From assembly GCA_951230915.1 (NCBI GenBank), contig OX579640.1:12482981-12546980 (forward strand): a DNA stretch of 64,000 nt. The letters are read 5' to 3'. The notes below the pieces were generated by a model that was not told where the DNA came from, ran no database searches, and saw only the letters and a list, made by a program, of their open reading frames with translations. Below, piece by piece: positions 11,966-24,489 of this stretch (positions within the stretch are counted from its first letter, which is position 1; the number at the start of each line of letters is the position of its first letter). The position numbers were made by a program, and so were the translations under genes. Origin of the DNA: Antitrichia curtipendula. Its lineage: Eukaryota > Streptophyta > Bryopsida > Hypnales > Leucodontaceae.

Positions 11966-13224
11966 TTGGGGGGAAGTTTGTTTTTTTTCTTTTTGGATAG
12001 TCCAAGGAAAAGGGGGTCAATCTAAGATGACCTTCTAGTATTTTGGTTGTAGATCTCATTCTTTAGGGTGTAGGCATAACTTTATTTCATGCCTATTAAA
12101 ATTTTGTTGTTGTTGTATATTATGCCTATTATAGAATTTATGTTCAAATATTTGGAGTGACATATGTTTATATTTTAATTAATAAATTTAAATTTCTCAT
12201 AGGGATTACAAAGGAAGTAGAGAAAAGTGAAACAATTAACAACATAAGACAATAGATGGTTTCATTCCTGGCCCATCTCGTTGGAAAGGATAGGAAAAGG
12301 ATCTCAAAATGCATATTAAATAAGTTTTCGTTCTTTATGGCAGATTTTTTTCAAGTTGAAATATATATTTGGTGACAAAGATAGTTCTATATAGTATTGA
12401 TTCAAATATAGAGATTATTGATTTCTTTAATGAGAGAGAAGGAATATTGTTTAACAAATACCTTACGTCACGAGGACATGAATCCACATCTAGTTTGTAC
12501 ACTAACAGATTGGTTGTACTAGCAAATTAACTAATTATGTTGATTGATTGTGGTGGCTTATACAAATTAAAAGCTAATTAAATTGGTTGATACAAAGTGA
12601 AATCTAATGCAATTAACTAGTGATGTAGATTGAAGATTGTGGGATTTAGAAAAAAATACTTGAAGCTTGAATAAAATCTAATTTAAGGAGAGAAAAAAGA
12701 GTGTAAGAAAAATCAATACTTGAATATTCATAAAGCAAAAGCAAGTGAGGAATACCATTTGTATTCAAAGTCTAAAAGTTTGAAGTAGAAGTAGAAGTAG
12801 ATTGAAGTAGAAGTTCCAAGTTGCTACTTAAAGCTTTGGGCTGCTGGGCATAGTTAAGAGACTAAGTTGACCCCCTTATAGAGTTTTGACTTTGTATTAA
12901 ACAAATATTGTTGATTGTAATATGCATAGTTGACCAAAAGAAATTTTAAGGTCTTCAATAGATACTCATTTAGCACTTATGAGGATTATGTCATTACAAT
13001 TGTTTGACTTCTAGAATTAAAAAAAATTAATTAGTAGTAATTGAAATTAAAGATTGCAATTCTAAAATAATCTAAAAAAGAGGAAAAAATAAAAAAATAT
13101 ATAATTTTTTTGGAAAAAGTCAAAAGAGAGAAGTAGAAAGAAATATGCTGAAATAAAAAAAATTTGATCATAGATAGAATTTATACACCTTATTGTAAAA
13201 GTCGTTATTTAACCGGGTATTTAA

Positions 13225-14667
13225 CCCCTAAAGGATCAAACACCATTTTTTTGACAGCATAGCGATTTTAGGCAGCTTAGTACAACCGGAATCCTTTTAT
13301 TTTTTTCTTTGAAATTTTCACACAAAATGTGCTCAAGGAGTAGCTTTAAGGTCCAACAATTTTCATAACTTTTGACTATGTGGTTAAAAAGTTATTGCAT
13401 GATATGTCATTTTCATTGGTTAGCGAGTAGTCCGGGCAGTTGAAAAAACTTCTTTAAAAATCACTTAAAAAATAAATTAAAATATAAAATTGATTCTTTA
13501 GATTTATATATACATGGAAAGCTTTGAATCATTCCATTTTGATTAACGAAATGAAAGTTATGAAGAGTTTCATTTTGAGGGTAGTTATGGAATCTCTATT
13601 CTAAAATAAACTTTAAATTTGAAGTCCTTTATTTAACTCACTTTTCAATATATTTGAAAAAAATTAAAACATTGGGCGTAGATTCTTTATTACAATATTG
13701 CAACTGTTGGAATTGTCATTTTTCAATTTCATATTTAAACTCTTAATAATTTTGAATTTTGAACATTCTCTATTACTTTCTACTTACTATTTTTTCCTAT
13801 ATGTTTTACAATTCCAAATAATCTGAAAAGTTTCAAGCATGTAGCCAACTTGCCTTGAAGAATGAATCCAAAGAAGCACCACCATTTGGGGGCATTTTTT
13901 CATACAAATGTGACCTTGTGAAGTGCAGCTGCCCGAATTTTTGTCAATTCAGACACTATTATCTTGCAATCCACACAGTGGAAATTTCTGAATTTTTTTC
14001 ACAACTTCTCAAACTAGTTTAAAGTAAACCTGCCTATGACAGGCAGACCACCTAATGCAGACATCTACAAAACCACCCATTAAAACCTTACATCAATCCA
14101 TTTCAGATTTTTGTCAATAAATGAGATTATGACTTCATTAGGTTGGTTAGTGACCAAAATCAATGCCTTGGGAGATGGCCATGGAGTTATTAGTGACTGT
14201 CATAGGACACTTACACCTTTCTACTGTAAACTTGCCATAGAAAGTTATTTTTTTTATTCCATCATGTCATGGCCATGTTAGAAAATATGGTGATTGCTTT
14301 AGGTGGTAAGATGACCATTATAGAAACATTTTTTGCTGATTTGAGGTAGTCTACAGATTCTTTTAGACCAATTGGGCAGAACACTTTAGAAATTCATAAC
14401 TAATTCATACTTTGTCCAAAAAATAAAATTCCAGTTGCTTCCTTCATTTCTCATATTTGTCTTTGTATGAAAAAAAATCAGAATTTTTTGGGTAATGACA
14501 ACATGACAAATCAATTATTTTGCCTGTCATAGGTAGGTTTACCTTAATACAAGATCCTATTGTTACATTTTTCTACATTTCTTTTTTCTTCTAAAATTTG
14601 GTACTTGTATTAGATTTAGCAGTTTTGGATCGATTTTGGTGAAAACATAATCTCTGACTTTTAGGGG
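13225..14667 (+). mobile_element. TTAA-flanked non-coding transposon, copy 2, carrying a nested insertion
   Basis: TTAA at 13221-13224 and 14668-14671 flank CCCCTAAAGGATC and GACTTTTAGGGG. The interior is collinear with copies 1, 3 and 4. At 14023 it is interrupted by a 522-bp element; without that the copy is about 0.92 kb. It lies inside the larger CACTA element, so it inserted after that element arrived. Confidence 0.7.
14023..14544 (+). mobile_element. 522-bp inverted-repeat element with TAA target duplication
   Basis: The termini are AGTAAACCTGCCTATGACAG and the complement of CTGTCATAGGTAGGTTTACC. TAA is duplicated on either side (14020-14022 and 14545-14547). Undisturbed sister copies near 39900 and 47885 read straight through this point as 'aactagtttaatacaagatcc', which confirms the empty site. 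A 3-bp T-A-A duplication with inverted repeats fits PIF/Harbinger-type elements. There is no ORF of note. Confidence 0.75.
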
Positions 14668-14671
14668 TTAA

Positions 14672-16149
14672 GTTGTATATAAAAATACAAAAATGCAACA
14701 AAAATGAATAAAGGCAGGCTTTATGATACAACCATAATATACATGTTGAAAAATAGAGATGAGGTGGAAATGGATTCTAAACCATGTCTTTGAATTTGGC
14801 ACTTTGTTATTTTATTGGTAGAAACCATAATTATATTAGAAATTAGAAGTTTAATTCAAACTTAAGAATTTATTAAAATCCAACTTTGAATTCAAAATCA
14901 TTTAGGTAATTTTTAAAGGTTTTCAAGAATATATCACACTTTTTAAAATAGGTAAAAAAATAAGAAAAATAGATTATAATGAAATTGGATAATTAAGAGC
15001 ATTAATTTTGGGTTTAAAACATCAAAATTCATCTAATTCAAGCTAGAAAGGGACCTTACATTTAGATGACATTTACAATGCAATCTTGAAAGCAAAAGTT
15101 AATTTTAACTTATAGGCTAGAAGAAAATGTTAGATAAAGTCTTGGAAAAAAAATAAGAGATAGAACTTTATCCATCCATAATTTCTGCTAAAAATATCCC
15201 ACTTTAAAGATTTTACTATTTTTGAATAGGCATGCAACACTCTACACTTTAAGCTATCAAAATTTTTAAATTTTAAACTTGGATTTGGAAGTCTAGAGCT
15301 TTGGCTTGGATTGGCCAAAACCATCCAAAACCACCTCAAACTTCTAATTTTTATAGTTTTTGTCAGTTTCAATTAAGATGAAAACCACTTATGATTTATT
15401 ATTTGAAAAAATTTGTTCAATGATTAGAATGCCAATTGAATAATACTTAAAAATTCAATTTAAGACTTAGCTCAACAATAAAGAACATGGTTGTGCATGC
15501 TTTATCTCAAGGATATAGTAAAAACACTCATACATATTCTATATCGAAGGTTGTTTATTTATTAGGAATGTTCTCAACAATGTCATACAAGCTACATTTT
15601 ATAGGGTCTCTGTAGGCCCTATATGAGTCACAAAATTATTCATATGAAGATTGAAGCTCACTGTAGGCATGCACATGCTTGTATTGCAATAAAAAGATGG
15701 TTGTTTGGATATTCTTACAAGGATATACTTAGACTATAAAAGCATAATCCTTTGTTTTGCTTCAAAGATGCATTTAAATAGCACCTCTATTAAATACTTT
15801 CACTCCTACACATTTTGCACATTTTTTTTTTATAATTGTAGGTGCTTAAGGCCATGCGATTTTCCTTTCAAGTATTTTGTGGAGTTGTAGTGTCAACATG
15901 TATTCACTTTGGATCAAATTTGATTGTTAAAATAGTTTAGTTGCTTAATATAGTCATATTTGGTTAATTGTGTGACTATGTCAAGTTACATGACTAAGAA
16001 CAAGTCATGTGTATGACTAAAGCAAGTCACATGATTAGGATTTTGAAACCCTAGCCGCCACCTCTATGTAGTCGCCACTAATTTAGAGTTTTGAAACCCT
16101 AGCCGTCGTTTTTTGTACCTCCCCCTCAAAGTACAACATTTGACTATTT
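14672..16149. other. Non-coding interior of the CACTA element
   Basis: AT-rich, with no open frame beyond about 80 codons and no transposase motif that I recognise. Confidence 0.45.
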
Positions 16150-16730
16150 TTCTTCTTCTTTGCTTCTTGTTGTCTCCTAAGTTTTGTTGCCTCTTAGTTC
16201 TTGTTTCTTGCTACTTTTTAGTTCTTGCTTCTTATTGTCTGCTAAGTTTTGTTGCCTCTTAGTTCTTGTTTCTTGTTACTTTTTAGTTCTTGCTTCTTGT
16301 TGTCTCCTAAATTTTGTTGCCTCTTAGTTCTTGTTTCTTGCTACCTTTTAGCTCTTCTTTCTCTTTGCTTCTTAATTCTTGCTTTTTGTTGTTTATTAGT
16401 TCATGGTTCTTGTTGCCTCTTATTTTTTGTTTTTTGCTACCTTTTAGCTTTTGCTTCTTTTTGCTTCTTTGTCCTTGTTTCTTTTTGTTTCTTAATTTTT
16501 GTTTTTTGTTGTCTCTTAGTTCATGTTTCTTGTTGTTTTTTAGTTTATATTCTTTGTTTGCTCTTGCTGCTTTTTGCTTCTTATTGCATCTTATTTCTTG
16601 CTTTTTCATGTTATTTGTTGCATTTTGTTGCATCTTAATTTGTGCTTCTTCTTACTTCTTGTTGCATCTTGTTGCATCTTATCTTTTAGCACTTGTTATC
16701 TTTTGCTTCTTGTTTATTCTATCACTATTA
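16150..16730 (+). repeat. Pyrimidine-rich degenerate tandem array
   Basis: Repeats built from TTAGTTCTTGTTTCTTG, CTACTTTTTAG and TTGTTGTCTCCTAAG give longer units of about 60-65 bp near 16160-16380 and decay downstream. The strand is almost purely T and C with G at regular positions. The long open frames here (Leu/Phe/Cys/Ser on plus; Lys/Asn/Gln on minus) are products of the composition, not genes. Confidence 0.8.
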
Positions 16731-17399
16731 TTATTCTTTCTTCTTGTCTATTTGTAATTTCTAGAGAAATGATGGTTATTATGTCATTATTTTTTCTTAC
16801 TTACTTGTAATTTTTAAAGATATATTGGTTATGGTGTTATTTTTTTTAATTTTTAATTTTTAATTTGTAAAGATGTAGTGGTTAACTGGCTATGGCTTTT
16901 TTTTATGCTATGGCTTTTATAATCTTAAATTTATATTACATATTTTGTGTTGCCTTAAATCTTTGAAGGTTGATCTATATTGTTCATTAATTGAAAATTA
17001 ACCTTGTTGATTGTATATGTAGGCACTAGAAGCTGGAATAAAGTTATTGAAGGCTACTTACAATATTAGAAAAACAACATCTTCACATCTTTGTAAGGAA
17101 TATAGGTCCTATAAGTGTGTGGGAATATACATTTATAGAATGTCATTGTGATATATTTTGTATTAGTGACTAATAAATGTCACTGAAAAGAGTCACATTC
17201 TTTCTTGTATTTCTTTTTTAGTGTAAGTGTCTCTTGTGCATCTCTAAAATGTTGTATGTACTTATTTTTAATTTGATAGAGTCTTTTATTTAGTTGCTAA
17301 ACCATGTTGGTGCATGATTGCAATGTTGGTGCAATGCGTCATATTTATTTTGAATGTATGAAAAATATGATTGTAGTCCATGACATAAGCTATTGTAAA

Positions 17400-18310
17400 C
17401 CTTAGTCACTCCAATTACAAACTACACACAAATTTAAGAAATGCAACTCTCACTAATATGGAATTTCATTTGCTTGAGTCATATTTCACAATATATCTTG
17501 GCCAAAATATGATTGGCTGTAGTCACATAATACTCATGATCATACCAAAATTCAATTCTATATTTTTTAAAATATGACTACATTCAATCATTAAATTATT
17601 AGTAACACTCTATAGAAATTGCCACATTAGTAAAAAATATGACTTACAATAGTCATATTCTACATTTTTTTTAAATGACTCATGAGGGTTATATTCCATA
17701 TCAATAAAAAATATGATTCATAAAAGTTATAATCCACATCAGTAGAAAATATGAATTACAAAGGTCATATTCCACATCAATAGAAAATATGACTTATAAG
17801 AGTCATTTTCTACATCAATAGAGAATATGACTCATAAAAGTCATTTATTACATCAACAAAAAAATATGACTCACAAGAGTCATTTATCACATCAATAGAA
17901 AATATGACTCACAAAAGTCATATTCCACATCAACCAAAAATATGACTGTACAAAGTCATATGCCATGTCAACCCAAATATGACTCATTGTAGTCATATTC
18001 CACGTCAGCCAAAAATATGGCTACATATAATCATATGCCAAGTAGGATTTTTTTTCTTTGCTCGGGCAGCTCAAGAGAAAGTCAAAACTTCAAGGGTAGT
18101 CAACTTATACGCCACGTTGGCAAAATATGGCGTATTATACTCCCAATCTAGATGACTACCAATATGACTCATTAAAATTATGACTAGTCGGTAATGACTA
18201 GACCTAGTCATATCGCGCGTCATCTACAGTGATTTTTGCAAGAGTCATATTTTGAGATTTTACGACTCATTGTAGTCATATTTTGTAGTCATAAAACATC
18301 CATTTTGTTG
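17400..18310. repeat. Right subterminal ATATGACT array of the CACTA element
   Basis: Between about 17620 and 18010 a unit of roughly 40 bp recurs: AAAATATGACT, a short spacer, AGTCATATTC, then CACATCAA. About nine or ten copies can be followed. Each unit carries the motif in both orientations, so each is itself a small palindrome. A second zone up to 18300 repeats AGTCATATTTTG next to the terminal inverted repeat. Confidence 0.8.
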
Positions 18311-18318
18311 TAGTGATT

Positions 18319-20580
18319 TTTGGTGTCGATCACTAGAGTTTTGATTCTTCCCCAAAATGAGTTCTCTAAAACAAATTGAATTTTGTTCATGTAGTTGCTT
18401 GTTTTAGACATCCTCTTAGTGCAAGATGATTTGGGGGATGTTAGATCCCTCTATTATTTTTGAAAATCTTTATGGAAGCAACTAATATAACTATCTACCC
18501 AATGGTTTGAGTTTCTATGATTGGATAGTGTCCCCTCTATAAAGTTGAGTAAAATTATATTGAACCTATTGGGCAAGGCCCAAAATTTCTTTTCTTCTCA
18601 CTTCAAAAGTTATAATATTGCAATCTACACGATCAAATGGGCAAAAGAAATTCTACAAATTTCTATAGTATTCTAATACAAATTTGTATGGTTGAAAGCT
18701 TGAATATTTTTTTATATATGCCTATTATATTCATGCATTACAAATAATAGTTTTGTACATTTTTGTGAAAAATAATCAAAGAACTTTAGGAGTTAAGGGT
18801 TAATGAAAATTCAATGAAATAAGAGTTTTTGAGCAAACATCAACCTATCCAATAAAATAGAGAAATTAGTGAACTTCTAAATGAAATTTACTTAGATGAT
18901 GGCATTGAGATGAAAATCGAAAGAATCTTAAGACTTTTGCAATAATTGTTGGAATGGCAAGAAACAAAGTATCATTTGCTAAACATGAAAGTTTAGAATT
19001 ATTTTAAAAATAATATGCAAAATTTTGAAGTATAAATAATAAATTCACTAGAGCATAGCCAAATTTGTAAATAGCCTAAAATTTGCTCTTCAATATTCAA
19101 GCGCTTAATCCTAAAAGGACCACAAGGCCACTAGGTGACTTTTTGAGTACATTTGCACAAAATGTGTTGAAAAAATCCTAGTAACAAATTGTAGTCAATA
19201 ACATAACTCCAAATAAATTTTAGCAATGAATGTGCAACCTTTTTTGGAATTTGATGTGAATTTCTTAAGAGTTTTTTTGGTATTGTAGACACCCAAAGAC
19301 GAGTTGGTGTGAACGTTTTACCTCCACCTTTGAAATAAAGTGGGCACAACTAGAGGCTTTGCATTTTGAACTTGAAATTGTAAAATAGGTGTCTAGACAT
19401 CATCCAATTAGCTTCCATTCAATAGACAAGTTTTTCTACTTATTTGTGCTAAATGATCCATATTTGAAAGGAAGTGGCTGTTAAGTGCAAAAGTTAGTAA
19501 TTTTGACAACTTTGGCCAATCACCTAGGCCAAAACTTTGGACTTAAAAATTGAAGTTGTCTAAAATCCAATTTTAATTAATTTAAGTTGTAGAAAACTGG
19601 TCGTCCATTCCAAAATAGTAAAGAACTTAGAAATTGGACATTCCTAGCAAAAGTTATAGGTAGATGAAGTTTTGGCTTTCATTAGAGCTCTAAAATTTCA
19701 TCCATCAAATACTACGGCCTCATGTGTCCAAATTGACTTTTCTCTTTGGATTTTAGTTTGAGAGTATTAGGGGATTTGGATATTCTTGTTTCAATCTAAT
19801 ATGATGATTTAGTTTTTTTCATCCATACAAAAACTTATTAATGACTAAACTTCATCCATTCTAGCTTCTTTAATTTTTATCTAAATTTGAAGTATGAAAT
19901 AGTTCTAGAAATTTCTAAAGATTTTCTATAGCAATCTAAATTCAATTGTGTAATTTAAAAAGATTTTAAACACTTAATAGAATTCATAATTTGTAATATT
20001 TACACTAGACTTCTAAATTAGAATTGTTAGTATCAGATATTTAGATATATTCTATATTGTGGAGGACTAAATTTCCTTTCCACAATGATAAGGCACTTAT
20101 ATTTGGACTTTTCTACCCAAAATTGTGAATGGATGAAGTTTAGCCTCTAAATGGCTTTCTAAAACTTCATTCAACGTTTTCTACTGACCTACAATTCCAA
20201 ATTGACTTTATTTTTGGAGGGGGGGATAATTTTGAATTTTATTTAGATTCTAATTTTTTCTTGACTTGGATGATTTTTATTACTTTTGATCGAAAACTAA
20301 CTTCTTTAACATTTGAACTTCATCCATGCATATCTTCTTCAATTTTTTATCTATTTTAAAAGTTTAGTATGTTTTAAAAAAAAACTAGAAATTACCTAAG
20401 AGAATCTAAATTCAAATTTTAATTTTAATTAACTCCTAAAATTTTGACTTAAGCATCTAATTTCTAATTTAATTATAGTTTAAAGAAAAATCCTAATCTC
20501 TAAACTGCTATCTCCATTCTTTCTCTCCTCTCTTTGTACTTAGATTTGAACCTTCCTTCCTTTCTCCTTTGGAGTTAAAA
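18319..20580. other. Intergenic DNA with old repeat fragments
   Basis: A right end of the TTAA family is recognisable at 18785-18800 (AACTTTAGGAGTTAA) and a left end at 19106 (TTAATCCTAAAAGGACC). The remainder, including the similar blocks at 19650 and 20130 around 'atggatgaagttt', shows no gene. Confidence 0.45.
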
Positions 20581-20589
20581 CTAATAGAC

Positions 20590-20890
20590 CTTGACATTAA
20601 GCTAGACCCCAAGCTATTGGATCTTCGACAACACTAGACTCCTAACACTGCTAGACCTTCCTACTGCTAGATTGGAACTTCCGACACTACTCAATTTCTC
20701 CCAATAATATTGGACTCCCGACATTGTTGGACCTCCCAATGTGGCTAAAACTTCCAACATTAAGTTGAATTCTTTGATACTCCTACCTCCCCAACACTAT
20801 TGGACTCCCAACATTGAGTTGGACTCTATGATACTATTGAATTTCCGATGTTGATCTAGAATCCCGACGCGATGCTAGACCCAATGCCCC
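20590..20890 (+). repeat. Degenerate minisatellite (TTGGACTCCCGACATT-like)
   Basis: About a dozen imperfect units of 20-26 bp resembling CTAGACTTCCGACACTA or TTGGACTCCCAACATTG. Spacing is irregular and frames are broken by stops, so I do not call it a repeat protein. Confidence 0.6.
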
Positions 20891-21843
20891 CCTATGATTG
20901 CATTAATGGCTAGTTCCTTGGTTGCCTTATGGCTAGCCTTAGTCTGATTTGAAAATTTAACCGAATCTTTGACTCTAATGGTAAAGAAAGTTTCTCTAGA
21001 AAAAATAATAAAGGAAGATTAATTTGACAATTAAAACACCTCATACATATATGATAGGTTCAAAGCTTTGCCATCTCAGATGGTTTAGCTCTAAAAATTG
21101 ACAATGATTGGGAAAATAAAACTGACAATAGTTAAAACATATGTATAAAGTCAGAGATTTGCCTTACGAGGTAGAAAATATAATAGAGGGAAAAAACAAG
21201 GATGAATGATGGTTCAATGCAAAACCAAAGCTCTGCCATTATAGATAATAATGATGAAACACGTGCACCAAGTACAATAAACTTTGACACAAACCACGTG
21301 TCTTGCAAGTCAAGGCTCTATGAAGAATTTTCCAAAATGATAATTCCTACACAAAAGAACAACTACAAGGCCACAATAACAGAACAATGATCCAACAACT
21401 TCAGTAAAATCCATAAAATGACAATCGTTTGAAGGCAAATGCCACAAAATATTTACGCAAGAAGATAATACTTTGGAGGGATCTCAATCCTTCAAAGAGT
21501 GCATCAAACTAAAAAAAATTGAGTAAAATATTCTAAAACAACTACGGAAACAACAAATGGTCAAAATGGCCCTTCAAAAAACTACAAGGACAAAATGTCA
21601 AAAGTTAAACATTAGAAATTGTAACGGACATATAAGACACAAGACAATACAAGACAAAATGAGTTTCTAGATAACAAGACTTAAATTAGAATTCAAGAAG
21701 TGCAAAAGTAGAGCTTGAGTCAAGAGCTAAGGTCAAGAAAAGTGTTGCTGAAATCCTCGACACCTATATATACTACTAGCTAGAAGGTTCTTCCATAAGC
21801 TTTCATTGCTTAGGAAGCTTCTCAAAAAGCTTCTCTCTAGCTT
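20891..21843. other. Intergenic DNA left of the long-TIR element
   Basis: No gene is visible. The phrases 'caaagctttgccatc' (21060) and 'caaagctctgccatt' (21222) resemble the motif repeated inside the neighbouring element at 26250-26490. Confidence 0.4.
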
Positions 21844-22790
21844 GGTGTGAGCTCCCAATTTGTCATTTGGGACTTATAGGTTTCTTTTTTTCCAAACTTT
21901 GCAGTTTAAGTCATAATTATACATTAAAATAATCCTAAAAAGAGTGTAAAATCAAATTGGGTGTGTCATATACCAATCTAGTATTTGGTCTATAATAGAA
22001 TATTTCTCCTAAAATAATCCTAAATCCCACTTGTACATAGGTTAGATCCATGGAATTAGTGGGAATTGCTAGGTTTGAGGGTTCTTACCCAAAATAGCCT
22101 AAATCCACGTGGCATGCGGCTGTAGGGCTCAATTGGTCCCTAGAGGTCCCTAGACAGTTTTCCGAGGATAGGTTTCAATTTCTCCATTCTAGCAACGAAA
22201 TCATAGAACCCCCAATTGTTAATTTGCAGGTGTCACTTCTTCAAAGATGGGCCAGCAGTGGAATTTGTGGCTACCGTATTGCGATCTTGGTTCGGAAACA
22301 TGTTAGGAGATCGGAAGCGAATTCCATTCGCCAAGATTCTCCCGCATGTAGAAGATTCCGTCACTGCCGATAAATATAAGGAGCTGGATTTTTGCCCTCC
22401 TTGCCAAAATGTGCCAGTAAAGACACGAGCTGACACATCTCTTGGAAAACTCCATGAGAGGTTCCTCAAGAAGTTTCAGAATTTTTTGGATTGCAGAGAT
22501 ACCGCTTCTGGACGGTCAACCGCCTCAAAGCCTGGTGGAAAATTCTTGGTAATGACCCTGGGCGTAGTAAAATCGCACTAAAAATTAGTATAAAGTATTT
22601 TATGCTAATAATGCGCCCCAACAAGTTTCATAGCATTCCAATAGTGGGAGGTGATTGAATCACCAACATTCCTCCAAAATGACAACATGACAAAATCCAC
22701 GTGGAGTTGACCGGCATCCCGGGAGCACATGAAGTCAGAATGAAGTTAACAAAGAGTCTTTTCTTACTCCCTAGAGCCTCCCCATCAACC
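21844..22790 (+). repeat. Left terminal inverted repeat (about 0.95 kb)
   Basis: Inverse homologue of 27300-28236, with scattered substitutions and small indels. It includes the open frame 22216-22581, the counterpart of which in the right arm has lost its frame. Confidence 0.75.
22216..22581 (+). pseudogene. Putative first coding segment within the left inverted repeat
   Basis: An uninterrupted frame of about 120 codons is preceded by a good acceptor (TTAATTTGCAG at 22220-22230). It may end at a donor, TTG|GTAATG, near 22549. It encodes features such as WFGNMLGDRKRIPFAKILPH, a CPPC pair and KLHERFLKKFQNFLD. Base composition is higher in GC than the flanks. It could be the 5' exon of the transposon-type gene that follows at 22896. 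I recognise no domain. The homologous segment in the right arm (about 27510-27790, reversed) is not open. Confidence 0.4.
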
Positions 22791-22895
22791 ATAGCTAGTG
22801 ACCTCGTTCAGAAAAGGCGAATTCCAAAAGTTAGCATTTTTACCTATCGTCTATTCAAAGATGATTCTTTCTAATGTCTATTTATTTCTTGCAGA

Positions 22896-24120
22896 ATGGA
22901 TATTTATGAACTTGATGAATTTTCCAATGCGGCATCCGTATTGCCTATTGGCGTAGTTGCCTGTGATGGGTTACCTCGAGTCGTGTGGGTTACAAGAGGT
23001 GTGACGCTGAGAAACGAACTAGGTGATGACGTTGCAAGAGGAGTTTGTCAATGTGTTGATTCTGACCTTGTCATTGACATGGATGGGAGGCCCCTAGGTG
23101 ATGATCGTGTTGTTGTTCAAATTACAGAGTCATTCTGCGAGGCAGAAGTCCCCTAGGGTTGGATGTGGTCAATGCATTCATGGGACATTAAGCAAGTGTT
23201 TCTGAACGGTGTTAGTTTGTACGACCATGATCAAACATATATATACAATACGGTTGTGAATGTCTTGAACCGCCGCGTTCGGACTGGAGTACGTTCTTAT
23301 GAAACTTCTCGGGAGAGGAAGGAACCAGAACTGCCTTCCAAAAAAGAATACCTTCTAATTGCGTAGTCCATTCGAGAAGTGTCTATGAAACCATGTTGTC
23401 AAATGAAATGCACACAACATTTTCCACATAACGAGATTGAGGCCATACGTTGTCAGCTACATGTGAATGGTGGAGTGTATGTCCGCAAGCTTTGTCTTCT
23501 TGAAGTGCAGAGGCAAACGCGCAAAGACCATGCTGGAAAAGAATGGATAACTTTGAGAAACATTGACGTTTGTCTCACTGCATGGTGGACTATCCACAGG
23601 ATTTCTAAAGCTACCTTCTACAGGCTCAAGCGCATGGCCAAAGACGGGAAGGAAGCAGAGGCACATGGAAATTTGGAGTTGAAAAAGCCACGCACTCAAG
23701 CCATACAAGCAACTGCCACGCTTCAAATGTTGATTGTAGGTGAAGCTGACAAAATGCCACACAAATCTAGAACACTAGATATTGGCGAAAAAGTTCACTA
23801 GATATATTCAAGGAATTCCTTGACAAGATGTTGTACATTATCTATGATACAATGGATCATTCCAAGACCGCTTCACCTCACTTTTCTCACAAGACAAAAG
23901 CAACAGATTCATTCATGAAAATGCCTGTGGCTGTAATTGGTATGATTGCTCATGGACATGGTGATGTTCGATATGCTTACTATGGCATAGACATTTTTCC
24001 AACAAACTCAAATCATACTATTGGGTCACTTGCACAATTGTTGCGTGATCTTGAAGGAGTGCCCAAGAATTCATCGCGCATGTTGTTTTCAAAGAAAGAT
24101 GATGTGGGCGCAAGATTACC
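22896..24120 (+). pseudogene. Broken transposon-type gene (DUF7869-associated family, C-terminus missing)
   Basis: A coding-like track begins after a strong acceptor (TTATTTCTTGCAG, ending 22894). One frame is interrupted by TAG stops at about 23154 and 23364. It frameshifts near 23800 (after DIGEKVH, resuming at FKEFLDKMLYIIYD) and fades around 24100. Segments include LSRERK-type basic residues, KPCCQMKCTQHFP (Cys cluster), VCLTAWWTIHRISKATFYR, then EAHGNLELKKPRTQ, and finally PVAVIGMIAHGHG with SNHTIGSLAQLLRDLE. From memory this order (Cys cluster, HTH-like 'V-C ... H-x-I-S-x-x-T', HGN..KK, then 'GMI-H-G') is that of plant and animal transposon-like proteins whose next block, DUF7869, is absent here. 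The stops make it non-functional as read. Confidence 0.5.
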
Positions 24121-24489
24121 CACCCTCGGTAATCGGGCGAACACCGACCAGGTTCTATGCCGTTGTCCACCTTTTAAATATATCGGGGTGTTGTGAGCGC
24201 GGTCCACTGTGCCTTCCAAGCAATGGATCTTTTTTGTGCTACGTTTTCTAAGTGTCGTGGATGGTAGCGAATACTACTAGAATTGCATGGGTAATTAACA
24301 AGCTGACTGTGATGAGCAAAGGTGATTGATAATTCCTAGCTCCCTAACTGTCTATCCTATGTATCGGGTTGGCTGGGTAGTTGGCGTCATTTCTAACGTC
24401 CCTAACTACGTGAGCGGGGAACCTTTACGTTTTTTCCATGAGTATTGAAGACTAATGTTGGAGGTATGACACTTTTCTCGGAAGTTTCA

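Larger units (their letters stand above)
11384..18315 (+). mobile_element. CACTA (En/Spm-type) DNA transposon, degenerate, about 6.9 kb
   Basis: The right end is ...ACAAAATGG-complement...TTTTGTTGTAGTG, the inverse of CACTACAACAAAAT. The left end reads TACTACAACAAAATCTGC, so the canonical first C is now T. The 3-bp duplication ATT flanks both sides (11381-11383 and 18316-18318), as expected for this superfamily. Terminal similarity continues as TTTTATGACT then AAATATGAC. Both subterminal regions are packed with AAATATGACT/AGTCATATTT motifs, the usual arrangement for transposase-binding repeats. No long ORF survives, so it is non-autonomous or dead. It contains a TTAA element (13225-14667) and a pyrimidine-rich array (16150-16730). 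Confidence 0.85.

Noticed and set aside
16249..16810. Overlapping open frames of 60-147 codons on both strands
   Set aside because: They follow from the pyrimidine-rich repeat (Leu/Phe/Cys on one strand, Lys/Asn/Gln on the other); the frames shift with repeat register.
17620..18010. Regular 40-bp repeats resembling a CRISPR array
   Set aside because: The sequence is eukaryotic, the repeats are degenerate and palindromic, and they lie within the CACTA subterminal region.
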